A DNA stretch of 64,000 nt from Burkholderiales bacterium (lineage in GTDB: Bacteria > Pseudomonadota > Gammaproteobacteria > Burkholderiales > Burkholderiaceae_C), in the NCBI GenBank assembly GCA_016223165.1, contig JACRPO010000020.1, positions 1 through 64,000 on the forward strand, written 5' to 3'. Below the pieces are notes generated by a model. It saw only the letters and a list, made by a program, of their open reading frames with translations. It was not told the origin of the DNA and did no database searches. Every line of letters starts with the position of its first letter. Positions within the stretch are counted from its first letter, which is position 1. This document shows, in pieces, positions 41,953 through 50,486 of this stretch. Position numbers and translations under genes: made by a program.

Positions 41953-43725
41953 ATGATCCTGCAGACCCGCGACGTGCCGCCGCGCGTGGCCTTCGCGCTC
42001 GAGCAGTCGGGCGTGCACCCGCTGCTGGCGCGCCTGCTCGCCGCGCGCGGCGTGCGCGACGCCGCCGAGCTCGACGACAGCCCGGCGCAACTGCTGCGCC
42101 CCGAGACGATGAAGGGCGCGGCCGCGGCCGGCGCGCTGCTCGCCGACGCCATCGAGCAACGCAAGCGCATCTGCATCGTCGCCGACTACGACTGCGATGG
42201 CGCCACCGCCTGCGCCGTGGCGCTGCGCGGCCTCGTCATGCTGGGGGCCGAGCGCGCGCAGCTCGCCTACGTGGTGCCCGACCGCGTCGTGCACGGCTAC
42301 GGGCTCACGCCGGCCATCGTCGACCTCGCGCTCGAGAAGTCGCCCGCGCGGCCGGACAGGCCGGACATCCTCGTCACCGTCGACAACGGCATCGCCAGCC
42401 ACGCCGGCGTGGCGCATGCGCATGCCCGCGGGCTGAGGGTGCTCGTCACCGACCACCACCTGCCGGCCGGCGGCCAGCCGCTGCCCGAGGCCGACGTCAT
42501 CGCCAACCCCAACCAGCCGGGCTGCGAGTTCCCGAGCAAGGCCATCGCCGGCGTCGGCGTCATGTTCTACGTGCTGCTCGCCACGCGCGCCGAACAACGC
42601 GCTCGTGGGTGCTTCGGGCGCTTCGGCGCGCTGCCGCGCGAGCAGCAGCCGCGCCTGGAGGCGCTGCTGGACCTCGTGGCCCTCGGCACCGTGGCCGATG
42701 TCGTGAAGCTCGACGCGAACAACCGCCGCCTCGTCGCGCTCGGCCTGAAGCGCGTGCGCGCCGGGCGCATGCAGCCGGGCCTGGCGGCCTTGTTCTCGGC
42801 CGCCGGCCGCCTGCCGGCGCGTGCCTCGACGTTCGACTTCGGCTTCGCGCTCGGGCCGCGCATCAACGCCGCCGGACGGCTCGCGGACATGACGCTCGGC
42901 ATCGAGTGCCTGCTCACCGACGACATCGGCCGCGCCGGCGAGCTGGCGCGCCAGCTCGACGCCATCAACCGCGAGCGGCGCGAGGTGGAAGGCGGCATGC
43001 GCGAGCTCGCCGAGCGCACCGTCGAGCAGCTGCTCGCCGACCTGGCCGAGCCGCCGGCGGCGCTGGCGCTCTTCGACGAGAGCTTTCACGAAGGCGTGGT
43101 CGGCATCGTCGCCGGGCGCGTCAAGGACCGCCTGCACCGGCCGACCTTCGTCTTCGCGCGCGGCGCTGCCGCGGGCGCCGGCGGCGTTGGCGCGCTCAAG
43201 GGCAGCGGCCGCTCGATCGCCGGCTTTCACCTGCGCGACGCGCTCGACCTCGTGGCCAAGCGCGAGCCCGGGCTGCTGGCGCGATTCGGCGGCCATGCGA
43301 TGGCCGCCGGCTGCACGCTCGCCGAGGGTGCCGCCGAGGAGAACCTGGCGCGCTTCGAGGCCGCCTTCCGCCTCGTGGCCAGCGAGTGGCTCGACCGCGC
43401 CACCCTCACGCGCACGCTGCGCACCGACGGGCCGCTGCCGCTGGAGTACTTCAACCCCGAGACCGCCGCGCTGCTGGCGGCGCAGGTGTGGGGCCAGGGT
43501 TTCGAGGCGCCGCTCTTCTGCGACGAGGTCGATGTGCTGCAGCAGCGCCTCGTCGGCGAGAAGCATCTCAAGCTCAGGCTGCGCCACGCCGGCACCGAAC
43601 GCGAGGGCATCTGGTTCGGCCGCGTCGAGCCGCTGCCCGGGCGCGTGCGCCTTGCCTGGCGGCTCGAGGTCGACGAGTGGAACGGACAGCGGCGCGTGCA
43701 GATGGTGGCCGAGGCCGTGGGCTGA
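41953..43725 (+). CDS. recJ: Single-stranded-DNA-specific exonuclease RecJ
   Basis: A 590-residue 5'-3' exonuclease for recombination and mismatch repair. The DHH-family motifs are complete: VADYDCDG (Asp78, Asp80, Asp82), TVDNGI, VTDHH, and DLVALGTVADVV; the DHHA1 motif appears as KGSGRSIAGFHL and ARFGGHAMAAG. Length is normal. The ATG follows the upstream gene by 55 bp. The stop codon lies inside a 6-bp tandem array (GGCTGA), so the gene ends within a slippage-prone repeat. Confidence 0.96.
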   Translation: MILQTRDVPPRVAFALEQSGVHPLLARLLAARGVRDAAELDDSPAQLLRPETMKGAAAAGALLADAIEQRKRICIVADYDCDGATACAVALRGLVMLGAERAQLAYVVPDRVVHGYGLTPAIVDLALEKSPARPDRPDILVTVDNGIASHAGVAHAHARGLRVLVTDHHLPAGGQPLPEADVIANPNQPGCEFPSKAIAGVGVMFYVLLATRAEQRARGCFGRFGALPREQQPRLEALLDLVALGTVADVVKLDANNRRLVALGLKRVRAGRMQPGLAALFSAAGRLPARASTFDFGFALGPRINAAGRLADMTLGIECLLTDDIGRAGELARQLDAINRERREVEGGMRELAERTVEQLLADLAEPPAALALFDESFHEGVVGIVAGRVKDRLHRPTFVFARGAAAGAGGVGALKGSGRSIAGFHLRDALDLVAKREPGLLARFGGHAMAAGCTLAEGAAEENLARFEAAFRLVASEWLDRATLTRTLRTDGPLPLEYFNPETAALLAAQVWGQGFEAPLFCDEVDVLQQRLVGEKHLKLRLRHAGTEREGIWFGRVEPLPGRVRLAWRLEVDEWNGQRRVQMVAEAVG

Positions 43726-43760
43726 GGCTGAGGCTGAGGCTGAGGCTGAGGCTGAGGCTG
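43720..43760. repeat. 6-bp array (GGCTGA)n over the recJ stop codon
   Basis: Six full and one partial copy of GGCTGA. The first copy contains the recJ stop, and every further copy has TGA in the same frame. Copy-number change therefore cannot extend RecJ, but shows the end of the gene has been amplified. Confidence 0.95.
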
Positions 43761-43819
43761 CACGGCGCAGCGCGCGCGAGTTCGACGGCGGGCGCGGGCC
43801 CGATGCCGCGACGCGTCGG

Positions 43820-46168
43820 TCAGCCCGGCAGCCCGAGCGCCGCGAAGTGCACGACCCACTCGCGCGCGGCGTCCAGGCCGACCAGGGCCGCTGCCTCGTC
43901 GTCGTAGAAGGCGCCGACGGCGCAGGTGGCGAGGCCGAGCGCACCGGCCGCGAGGTAGATGCGTTCGCCCACCAGCCCGGCCTCGATGAAACCGTGCCGG
44001 TAGCCGCGCGCCGCGCCGCAGGGATCGGCCCGCAGCGCCGCACGATCGAGCGAGAGCACGAAGACGACGGCGGCTTCGCCGATCACGTCCTGGTCCAGCG
44101 CGGCGGCGCGGGCGCGGGCGCGCAGCGCCGGGCCGTGCACGATGCGCCGCTGCAGGAGGCCGGACGCGGCCGGTGCCGCCTGTCCTCCCTGCGCGATCGC
44201 CGATGCCTGCGCCGCGGGCCCGCCGCCGCCCCCGCCGCCGACGAAGCGCCAGGCTGCGGCCTCGAGACCGGTGACGGCCGCGGTCAGCACGTCGATGCGC
44301 ACCGCCGGCGACAACACCGGCGCGGGCTGCGTCATCGCCTGCAGCAGGTCGGCCAGGGCCTGCGCCGGCACGGGCTGCGATGAGAAGCGGCGGCGCGAGC
44401 GGCGCCGGGCGATGAGGCTCAGTACATCGGCCTGCACCGTGCGTGCGGCGGGCAGGGCGATCGCGGCCCCCGGCGCCGGCCACGGTGCGCCGGCGTTGGC
44501 GACGCCTGGCGGTGCCGCCCTGGTGGACGGAACGGGCGTGGGAGCGGGTGCCGCAGTGGACGCCGCGGTGGCGGCCGCAGTGGCGGCCGCAGTGGAGGCC
44601 GCAGTGGGGGCCGCAGTGGGGGCGCGGGAGGCCGGCCCCTGCGCGCGCGTCCGCTCGATGGCGCTCGACGCAGTCAACGAGGTGGCACGCTGCATCGCCT
44701 CGGTCAGGCCGAGGCGCTCGACATCGCCGAGGGCGGCGGGCCGCAGGGCGCTGGTCCGGTCCCCCTGGTCCTCCTGGTCAACCTCGTGGCCGGTGCCGGC
44801 CGGCACACGCGCCGGTGCCGTGCCGGCGGGGGCTGGCGCCGCCACGGCGAGCACGCCCTCGTGTCGCGCCGCGAGCCCGAGCGCCGCGCCGAGCGCCTGC
44901 TCGTCGAACTGCGCGAGCAGACGGACCTCGAGGCCTGCTTGCGCGCGCACGGCGACGCGCAGGTTCTCGAGCGCGTGCCCGAGGTCGGCCAGCACATAGC
45001 GGTAGGTGCGGTCGCCGTACTTGTGGCCGCTGCGCGCAAAGATCGCGCTGGCGACGACGACGGCGTGGCAGCCCGCCGGCAGCGCGAGCGGACCGAAGGC
45101 AGCGAGCACGCTGGCGGCATCGCGCCCGCGTTCCGGCGCCTGCGGCACACGCTGCAGCGCATGGCCCTCGGGGTCGTAGTGCCAGGGCCCGGCGGCGAGG
45201 CCGCGCACATCGAGCGCCAGCACGTACAACTCGGTGGCGAAGAGCGCGCCCGAGGACGGCGAAGTGCGAAGGGCGATGCCGCCGCGCCGCTCGCTGATGC
45301 CCGTGGTGTGCCACAGCCACGAGCCGAGCGCGGCCAGGTCCGGCGCCGCTGTGGTGGGCGTGGCGGATGCGGCGGATGCGGCGGACGCGGCGTCCAGGCG
45401 CGCGGACGACGGCATCGGCAGCGCCACGCGCTCCGCGCCCGCGTAGAGCTTGAACGGCGGGGGCCCGCTGCCCCAGTCGGTGCTCGCGGCGTGTCGCAGC
45501 ACGCGCGTGCGCGAGTGGCCCGAGAAGGCATGGAAGCGCTCGACGACGGCCCAGGCCCGGGCTGCTGCCGCGGCATCGGCGCTTGCACCGCCCTTCACGC
45601 CGCCCTTTGTGCCGCCCTTTGTGCCGCCCGTCGCACCTTCCGGGCCGTGCGCAGTGCCCGCGGTGCCGTCCGGCCTTGCCGAGGCAGTTTCGGCCCGGTC
45701 CGCCGAGCTGGTGCCGCCAAGCTGCAACTCCGTGCGCCCGTGCCGCAGGCCCACGAAGTAGCCGAGGCCCGCGGCAGCCGCGAAGCCGGCCGCACCAGCC
45801 GCACCCAGGAACGGCCGCCTTGCCGGACCGGCGGACACGTCCGGGGCGGCGCGCGGCGGAGGTGCGGCCACCCGCTTGCGGCGCAGGTGCTGCCACACGA
45901 TGCGCAGGTTGAACGACAGGTGCACGACGAGCAGCAGCACCGTCGCATAGCCGAACAGATAGTGCCAGTCGAAGACGGGCAGCTGCTGGTTGGCGACCCA
46001 GAAGATGCCGAGCCCCGCCGTCGTCAGCACATAGGCGAGCAGCAGCAGGCTCGCGCCGACGTTGAGGCCGTGCCGGCTCGGCGCACGTCCACGCCAGGCC
46101 GCCAGCACGAGGACGGCCAGCGCCGCCACGGCCAGCGGCAGCAACACCCAGGCCAGCTTGCCTTCCAT
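43820..46168 (-). CDS. Membrane-anchored tandem SagB-type (nitroreductase-fold) oxidoreductase
   Basis: A 782-residue fusion. Residues 1-98 have three to four membrane spans with His69 and His83 (FDWHYLFGY, LLVVHLSFN), resembling DUF4405/cytochrome b561-like modules that can hold heme. A twin-Arg segment (ARRPFLGAAGAAGFAAAAGLG, shortened here) forms another span at 117-140. Residues about 205-445 resemble the N-terminal SagB/ThcOx nitroreductase domain (GHKYGDRTYRYVLADLGHAL). An Ala/Thr-rich linker (446-574) leads to a second nitroreductase domain (575-782) with RRRSRRRFSSQPVP and RHGFIEAGLVGERIYLAAGA, likely binding FMN. SagB proteins oxidise azolines to azoles in peptide natural products, but no precursor or cyclodehydratase gene is near. 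Substrate unknown. Confidence 0.82.
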   Translation of the reverse strand: MEGKLAWVLLPLAVAALAVLVLAAWRGRAPSRHGLNVGASLLLLAYVLTTAGLGIFWVANQQLPVFDWHYLFGYATVLLLVVHLSFNLRIVWQHLRRKRVAAPPPRAAPDVSAGPARRPFLGAAGAAGFAAAAGLGYFVGLRHGRTELQLGGTSSADRAETASARPDGTAGTAHGPEGATGGTKGGTKGGVKGGASADAAAAARAWAVVERFHAFSGHSRTRVLRHAASTDWGSGPPPFKLYAGAERVALPMPSSARLDAASAASAASATPTTAAPDLAALGSWLWHTTGISERRGGIALRTSPSSGALFATELYVLALDVRGLAAGPWHYDPEGHALQRVPQAPERGRDAASVLAAFGPLALPAGCHAVVVASAIFARSGHKYGDRTYRYVLADLGHALENLRVAVRAQAGLEVRLLAQFDEQALGAALGLAARHEGVLAVAAPAPAGTAPARVPAGTGHEVDQEDQGDRTSALRPAALGDVERLGLTEAMQRATSLTASSAIERTRAQGPASRAPTAAPTAASTAAATAAATAASTAAPAPTPVPSTRAAPPGVANAGAPWPAPGAAIALPAARTVQADVLSLIARRRSRRRFSSQPVPAQALADLLQAMTQPAPVLSPAVRIDVLTAAVTGLEAAAWRFVGGGGGGGPAAQASAIAQGGQAAPAASGLLQRRIVHGPALRARARAAALDQDVIGEAAVVFVLSLDRAALRADPCGAARGYRHGFIEAGLVGERIYLAAGALGLATCAVGAFYDDEAAALVGLDAAREWVVHFAALGLPG

Positions 46169-46246
46169 GCCAGCGAGATTAGACCTCGCCCGGGCGCGGG
46201 TCTGCAGCGGCGACAGGGGCACCGCGGGCTGGCAAGATGGCGGACC

Positions 46247-46340
46247 ATGACGATGACGATGCAGATGACGATGCAGATGCCGACGACGATGCCGACGACG
46301 ACGCAGCCGACGACGCAGACGACGACGGCGACGACGATGC
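46247..46340 (+). repeat. ATG/ACG hexamer array over the sugar dehydrogenase start
   Basis: A degenerate (GACGAY/ATGACG/CAGATG) array supplies ATGs at 46247, 46253, 46259, 46265 and further in-frame sites up to 46337. It encodes a Met/Thr/Gln-rich lead before the signal peptide. Confidence 0.85.
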
Positions 46341-47485
46341 AGACCACACTTCCGCGCCGCGCCGCGGCGCTGCTGCTCGCCGCCACGGCGATCGTCGCCG
46401 CCACGGCGATGCTGGCCACGCCCGCGGCGGCGACGGCCAAGCTGAAGCCGGTGATCGTGGCGCGTGGCCTCGTCAACCCGTGGGCGCTCGCCTTCCTGCC
46501 CGATGGCCGCATGCTCGTCACCGAGAAGCCGGGCCGGCTGCGCATCGTCGACGCGCAGGGGCGCATCTCGCCGCCGCTGGCCGGCGTGCCGCCGGTGGCG
46601 AACGTGGGCCAATGCGGCTTGCTCGACGTGGCGCTGGACCCGAAGTTCGCCGACAACCGGCTCGTCTACTGGACCTTTGCCGAGCCCGGCAGCGGCGGCG
46701 CCAACAGCACCGCGGTGGCGCGCGCGCGCCTCGAGGGCGAGGCGGGCAACGAGCGCCTGGCCGACGTGCGCGTCATCTTCAGCCAGGTGCCGAAGGTCGA
46801 AAGCCGCCAGCACTGCGGCTCACGCATCGCCTTCGACCGCGCCGGCCACCTCTGGGTGGGCCTGGGCGACCGTTTCTCGCGCAAGGACTCGGCGCAGATC
46901 ACCGACAACCACATCGGCAAGGTCGTGCGCATCGCCGGCGACGGCAGCGTGCCGGCCGACAACCCCTTCATCGGCAAGGCCGGCGCGCGGCCCGAGCTGT
47001 GGAGCATCGGCCACCGCAACATCCAGGGCCTGGCCGTGCACCCTGTGACGGGCGAGCTGTGGGCGAGCGAGCACGGCCCGCAAGGCGGCGACGAGATCAA
47101 CGTCGTCGAGGGCGGGCGCAACTACGGCTGGCCTCTCGTGACCTACGGGCGCAACTACGGCAGCGGCACCGTCATCGGCGAAGAGGGCCCGAAGGCGGGC
47201 ATCGAGATGCCCCTCAAGCACTGGGTGCCGGTGTCGGTGGCGCCGAGCGGGCTCGCCTTCCTGACGAGCGATCGCTACCCGGGCTGGAAGGGCAGCCTGA
47301 TGGTGGGTACGCTGCGTGCCCAAACGCTCGTGCGCCTGACGCTCGACGGGCGCCGCATCACCGGCGAGGAGCGGCTGCTCACCGCGCTCGGCCACCGCAT
47401 CCGCGACGTGCGCCAGGGACCGGACGGCTGGATCTACATCGTCACCGACGGTTCGGAGGGGCAGATCATCCGCATCGAGCGCTGA
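46337..47485 (+). CDS. PQQ-dependent sugar dehydrogenase (YliI/Asd-like)
   Basis: A periplasmic beta-propeller enzyme oxidising aldose sugars with PQQ. ATG 46337 gives a standard signal peptide (LPRRAAALLLAATAIVAATA, cleavage after AAA near residue 33) and a 382-residue protein. Propeller signatures include NPWALAFLPDGRMLVTEKPG, GLLDVALDPKF, HLWVGLGDR, IGHRNIQGLAVHP, SEHGPQGGDEINVV and NYGWPLVTYG, matching the soluble glucose/aldose dehydrogenase family. A longer reading frame from ATG 46247 would add 30 Met/Thr/Gln residues from a repeat and would bury the signal peptide. The gene is divergent from the SagB-like gene. No PQQ-biosynthesis genes are in view. Confidence 0.9.
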   Translation: MQTTLPRRAAALLLAATAIVAATAMLATPAAATAKLKPVIVARGLVNPWALAFLPDGRMLVTEKPGRLRIVDAQGRISPPLAGVPPVANVGQCGLLDVALDPKFADNRLVYWTFAEPGSGGANSTAVARARLEGEAGNERLADVRVIFSQVPKVESRQHCGSRIAFDRAGHLWVGLGDRFSRKDSAQITDNHIGKVVRIAGDGSVPADNPFIGKAGARPELWSIGHRNIQGLAVHPVTGELWASEHGPQGGDEINVVEGGRNYGWPLVTYGRNYGSGTVIGEEGPKAGIEMPLKHWVPVSVAPSGLAFLTSDRYPGWKGSLMVGTLRAQTLVRLTLDGRRITGEERLLTALGHRIRDVRQGPDGWIYIVTDGSEGQIIRIER

Positions 47486-47579
47486 GCGCCCCGCGTCGAG
47501 GTGTCGGTGAAGAAGGGGATGCGCGGCGGCTCCGGCGGCCGCGATACTGCGCCGCCCTGGTCGACCGAGGAGAACGCCG

Positions 47580-48320
47580 ATGCCCGCCGCCCCGTTGCGT
47601 GACGTACCACAGGAGGCCGTCGAGCTCATCAAGAGCTTCGAAGGCATCGTCGACGGCGATCCGCGCACCGTCAACCTCGACGCCTATCTCGACCCGGTGG
47701 GCATCTGGACGATCGGCTGGGGGCATGCGGTGCGCTTTCGCGGCCAGTTCCTGCGCGGCGCCGGGAACCGCGGCATCGCGCGCGCCCTGTACCCCGGCGG
47801 CATCACGCGCGCGCAGGCCGAGGCGCTGTTGCGCGGCGACCTCGTCGACTACGCGAGCAACGTGCTGGCCCTGGTGAAGGTGCCGCTCGGCGACGGTGCC
47901 TTCGGTGCGCTCGTGAGCTTCGCCTTCAACGTCGGCGTCGGGGCGCTGGCGCAGAGCACGCTGCTGCGCAAGCTCAACGCGCGCGACAGCGCCGGCGCGG
48001 CCGACCAGTTCCTGGTGTGGAACAAGGGGCGCAAGAACGGCGTGCTCGTCGAACTGCCCGGCCTCACGCGCCGGCGGCGCGCCGAACGCGCCATGTTCCT
48101 CGGCCAGGACTGGCGCGCCGCGGCGCTGCCCGGTGCGCCGGTGCTGCCGGCGTTGCCCGCCGCGACGCGGGGCGCGAGAGGTGGGAAGGCTGCTGCGGGG
48201 GCCGCGAGGTCGGCGAGGTCGGCGAAGGCAGGGCCTACGCCACGCGGCCGAACCACCACACCGAAAGCCCCGCCGACACGAGAGCCAGCAAAGCGCCCAG
48301 CGCCGCGAAGAGGGCGCTGA
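47580..48320 (+). CDS. Phage-type lysozyme (GH24 muramidase)
   Basis: A 246-residue protein whose first 180 residues match GH24 lysozymes: catalytic Glu21 in IKSFEG, then DPVGIWTIGWGH with the Asp/Thr region and FGALVSFAFNVGVGAL. Such enzymes hydrolyse peptidoglycan. No signal peptide is visible, and no phage genes surround it, so it is a domesticated or isolated copy. The last 60 residues are a basic, Ala/Arg/Lys/Pro-rich tail; its final 86 bp overlap the 3' end of the convergent VWA gene, so this tail is partly shaped by the opposite strand. GGAG precedes the ATG. Confidence 0.88.
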   Translation: MPAAPLRDVPQEAVELIKSFEGIVDGDPRTVNLDAYLDPVGIWTIGWGHAVRFRGQFLRGAGNRGIARALYPGGITRAQAEALLRGDLVDYASNVLALVKVPLGDGAFGALVSFAFNVGVGALAQSTLLRKLNARDSAGAADQFLVWNKGRKNGVLVELPGLTRRRRAERAMFLGQDWRAAALPGAPVLPALPAATRGARGGKAAAGAARSARSAKAGPTPRGRTTTPKAPPTREPAKRPAPRRGR

Positions 48321-49281
48321 TCTCGGTCTCCTTGCGCTCGGTGACCATGCGCGACGACAGGCCCTCGTAGACCTTCTTCAGGTCTTCGGCGGTGCCGGCG
48401 TAGAAGTACTCGCCCAGCGTGAGGGTGGCGATGTGCTTGAGCGTCTCCTCGTCGAGGCGCACGCGCATGCTCCAGCCCTCGAAGCCGATGATCTCGCCCT
48501 TGGTGGTGCCCATGCCGACGGTGAAGACGCGCACGCCGCGCTCGGCGGCCATCTTGGCCGCGTCGAGCGGGTCGGGGCCGGTGGTGCGCTGGCCGTCGGT
48601 GAGCATGATGATCGCCGCCGAGGAGTAGCTGCCCGCCGCCACCGGGGTGAACTTCTTCTCGGTGCCGTCCTTGCCCAGCGGCTTCGGCTTGTCGCCGCCG
48701 GGGAAGTTGCGCTGGCCGGTGACATGCTGGATCTCGATGCCGTGGTCGGGGAACAGCGTCGCGAGGCTGAGGATGAGGCCGCTGCCGGTGGCGGTGGCAC
48801 GCTGCAGCTGGAAGCGGTCGATGGCCGCGATGACGTCGTCGCGGCTGGTGGTGGGGGCCTGCACCACGGCGGCCGTGCCGGCGAAGGCGATGACGCCGAC
48901 CTTCACGGTGCGCGGCAGCGCCTGCACGAAGTTCTTGGCCGCCTCCTGGCTGGCGACGAGGCGGTTGGGCTTGATGTCCTCGGCGCGCATGCTGCCGGAG
49001 ACGTCCATGGCGAGGATGATCGTGCGCTCGGCCATCGGCAGCGTGATGATCGCCGCCGGCCGTGCCACGGCGAAGAGCAGCGCCGCCAGCGCGAGCAGCA
49101 TCAGCGCTGGCGGGACATGCCGGCGCCAGCCCGGGCCGCTGCCGAGCGCCGCCTTGGCCACACCGAGGTTCGCCAGGCGCACGGTGCTCTTGCGTCGCCG
49201 CTTCAGCAGCCACAGGTACAGCAGGGCGGTGAGCGGCAGCAGCAGCGTCAGCCACAGCATCGAGGGCCAGATGAAGCTCAT
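48235..49281 (-). CDS. VWA-domain membrane protein (BatA-like)
   Basis: A 348-residue protein: N-terminal membrane spans (about 8-26 and 55-75), then a von Willebrand A domain with the MIDAS motif DVSGS (93-97), a threonine in APTTSRDD and TDGQ, and a C-terminal span (ISALFAALGALLALVSAGLSV). This is the BatA arrangement found with MoxR and DUF58 genes, thought to act as chaperone/assembly factors for envelope or metalloproteins. AGGAGG is close to the ATG, which overlaps the DUF58 stop (ATGA). BatB and BatD-like genes are missing; the operon ends against a convergent lysozyme gene. Confidence 0.9.
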   Translation of the reverse strand: MSFIWPSMLWLTLLLPLTALLYLWLLKRRRKSTVRLANLGVAKAALGSGPGWRRHVPPALMLLALAALLFAVARPAAIITLPMAERTIILAMDVSGSMRAEDIKPNRLVASQEAAKNFVQALPRTVKVGVIAFAGTAAVVQAPTTSRDDVIAAIDRFQLQRATATGSGLILSLATLFPDHGIEIQHVTGQRNFPGGDKPKPLGKDGTEKKFTPVAAGSYSSAAIIMLTDGQRTTGPDPLDAAKMAAERGVRVFTVGMGTTKGEIIGFEGWSMRVRLDEETLKHIATLTLGEYFYAGTAEDLKKVYEGLSSRMVTERKETEISALFAALGALLALVSAGLSVWWFGRVA

Positions 49282-50456
49282 GCGGCCTCCTGGATCGGTT
49301 TGGAGGGTGGCGCGGCAGGTGCCACGGCCGGTGCCGCGGGCGGCGCGCCGGCGCCGGCCGGCACGGCGCGGTTCTGGCGCAGCGTGGCCGGGAAGCGCGG
49401 CGAGGCGCGGCGGCGCGAGCGCTGCCGGCGCAGGTCGACGAAGCGCAGCATGGCCTCGAGCAGGTCTTCGTCGGTGGCGAGCTCGAGGATGTCGGCGCCG
49501 CTCCTGCCGAGCTGCTCGATGAGCTCGGCCTCGCGCTGCTGGGCGATGGCGGCATAACGCGCGCGAAAGGCCGGGTCGGAGGCGTCCACGAAGAGCTGCT
49601 CGCCGGTCTCGGCGTCTTCCACCGTGACGAGGCCGACATCGGGCAGCGCCATCTCGGCCGGGTCGACGAGCCGCACGGCCACCACCTCGTGCCGGCGGGC
49701 CAGGCGGCCGAGCGCCTCGGCCCAGCCGGGCTCGCTGATGAAGTCGGAGACGATGAAGACGAGCGAGCGGCGGCGCACGATGCCGGCCGCCGCCTGGAGC
49801 AGGTCGCCCAGGCGCGTGCCCGGCCGCAACGCCGCTTTCGCGCCCCGGGCCCTGGCCTCTTTCGCCTCTTTCCGGGCCTCCTTGGCGCTGAGCGGCGCAT
49901 CCACCGGGCGCGGCCGGCGCATCTGCTGCAGCAGGCGCAGCACATGCGTGCGCGTGGCGCCGGGCGGCATCACGCCTTCGACCTTGCGCCCGTAGAGCAC
50001 GGCGCCGACGCGGTTGCCGTGGCGCGTGATGACGCGCGCCAGCGTGGCCACGAAGCCGGCCGAGAGCGCGAGCTTGGTGACGTCGGTGCTGCCGAAGTCG
50101 ATGCTGCCCGAGAGGTCGAGGAGGAACCACGCTGTGAGGTCGCGGTCCTCGATGAACTGGCGCACGTAGGGCTGCTGCAGCCGCGCCGTGACGTTCCAGT
50201 CGATGTGGCGCACGTCGTCGTGGTGCTGGTACTCGCGCAGGTCGGCGAGGTCGACGCCGGCGCCGCGCAGCACGGTGCGGTAGTCGCCCTGCAGGATGCC
50301 GTCCAGGCGCCGCAGCACCGTCCACTCGAGGCGGCGCAGCATCTGCTCGGAGGTGGGTACCGCGGCGGCGTGCGTGGCCGGCGACTTCGCGGCGGCCGCG
50401 GCGCTGCTCGGCGCGGTGGCCGCGGCGGCGTCGGTGCGAGGGGGGGCGGTGGCCAT
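49278..50456 (-). CDS. DUF58 domain protein
   Basis: A 392-residue cytoplasmic protein. The signature REYQHHDDVRHIDWNVTAR is at the expected place near residue 75, followed by a VWA-like fold (FLLDLSGSIDFG, FIVSDFISEPG). DUF58 proteins accompany MoxR ATPases and VWA proteins, probably as the adaptor between ATPase and client. The N-terminal 35 residues are Ala-rich, and the C-terminal 40 are Pro/Ala-rich; these look disordered. The gene starts 30 bp after moxR and overlaps the VWA gene by four bases. Confidence 0.92.
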   Translation of the reverse strand: MATAPPRTDAAAATAPSSAAAAAKSPATHAAAVPTSEQMLRRLEWTVLRRLDGILQGDYRTVLRGAGVDLADLREYQHHDDVRHIDWNVTARLQQPYVRQFIEDRDLTAWFLLDLSGSIDFGSTDVTKLALSAGFVATLARVITRHGNRVGAVLYGRKVEGVMPPGATRTHVLRLLQQMRRPRPVDAPLSAKEARKEAKEARARGAKAALRPGTRLGDLLQAAAGIVRRRSLVFIVSDFISEPGWAEALGRLARRHEVVAVRLVDPAEMALPDVGLVTVEDAETGEQLFVDASDPAFRARYAAIAQQREAELIEQLGRSGADILELATDEDLLEAMLRFVDLRRQRSRRRASPRFPATLRQNRAVPAGAGAPPAAPAVAPAAPPSKPIQEAA

Positions 50457-50486
50457 GCGTGCGCTCAGGACTCTCAGGCTGCGGCT

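Noticed and set aside
47580..48320. Prophage remnant indicated by the lysozyme
   Set aside because: No holin, spanin, integrase, att-like repeats or other phage genes are found on either side; surrounding genes are chromosomal housekeeping types.
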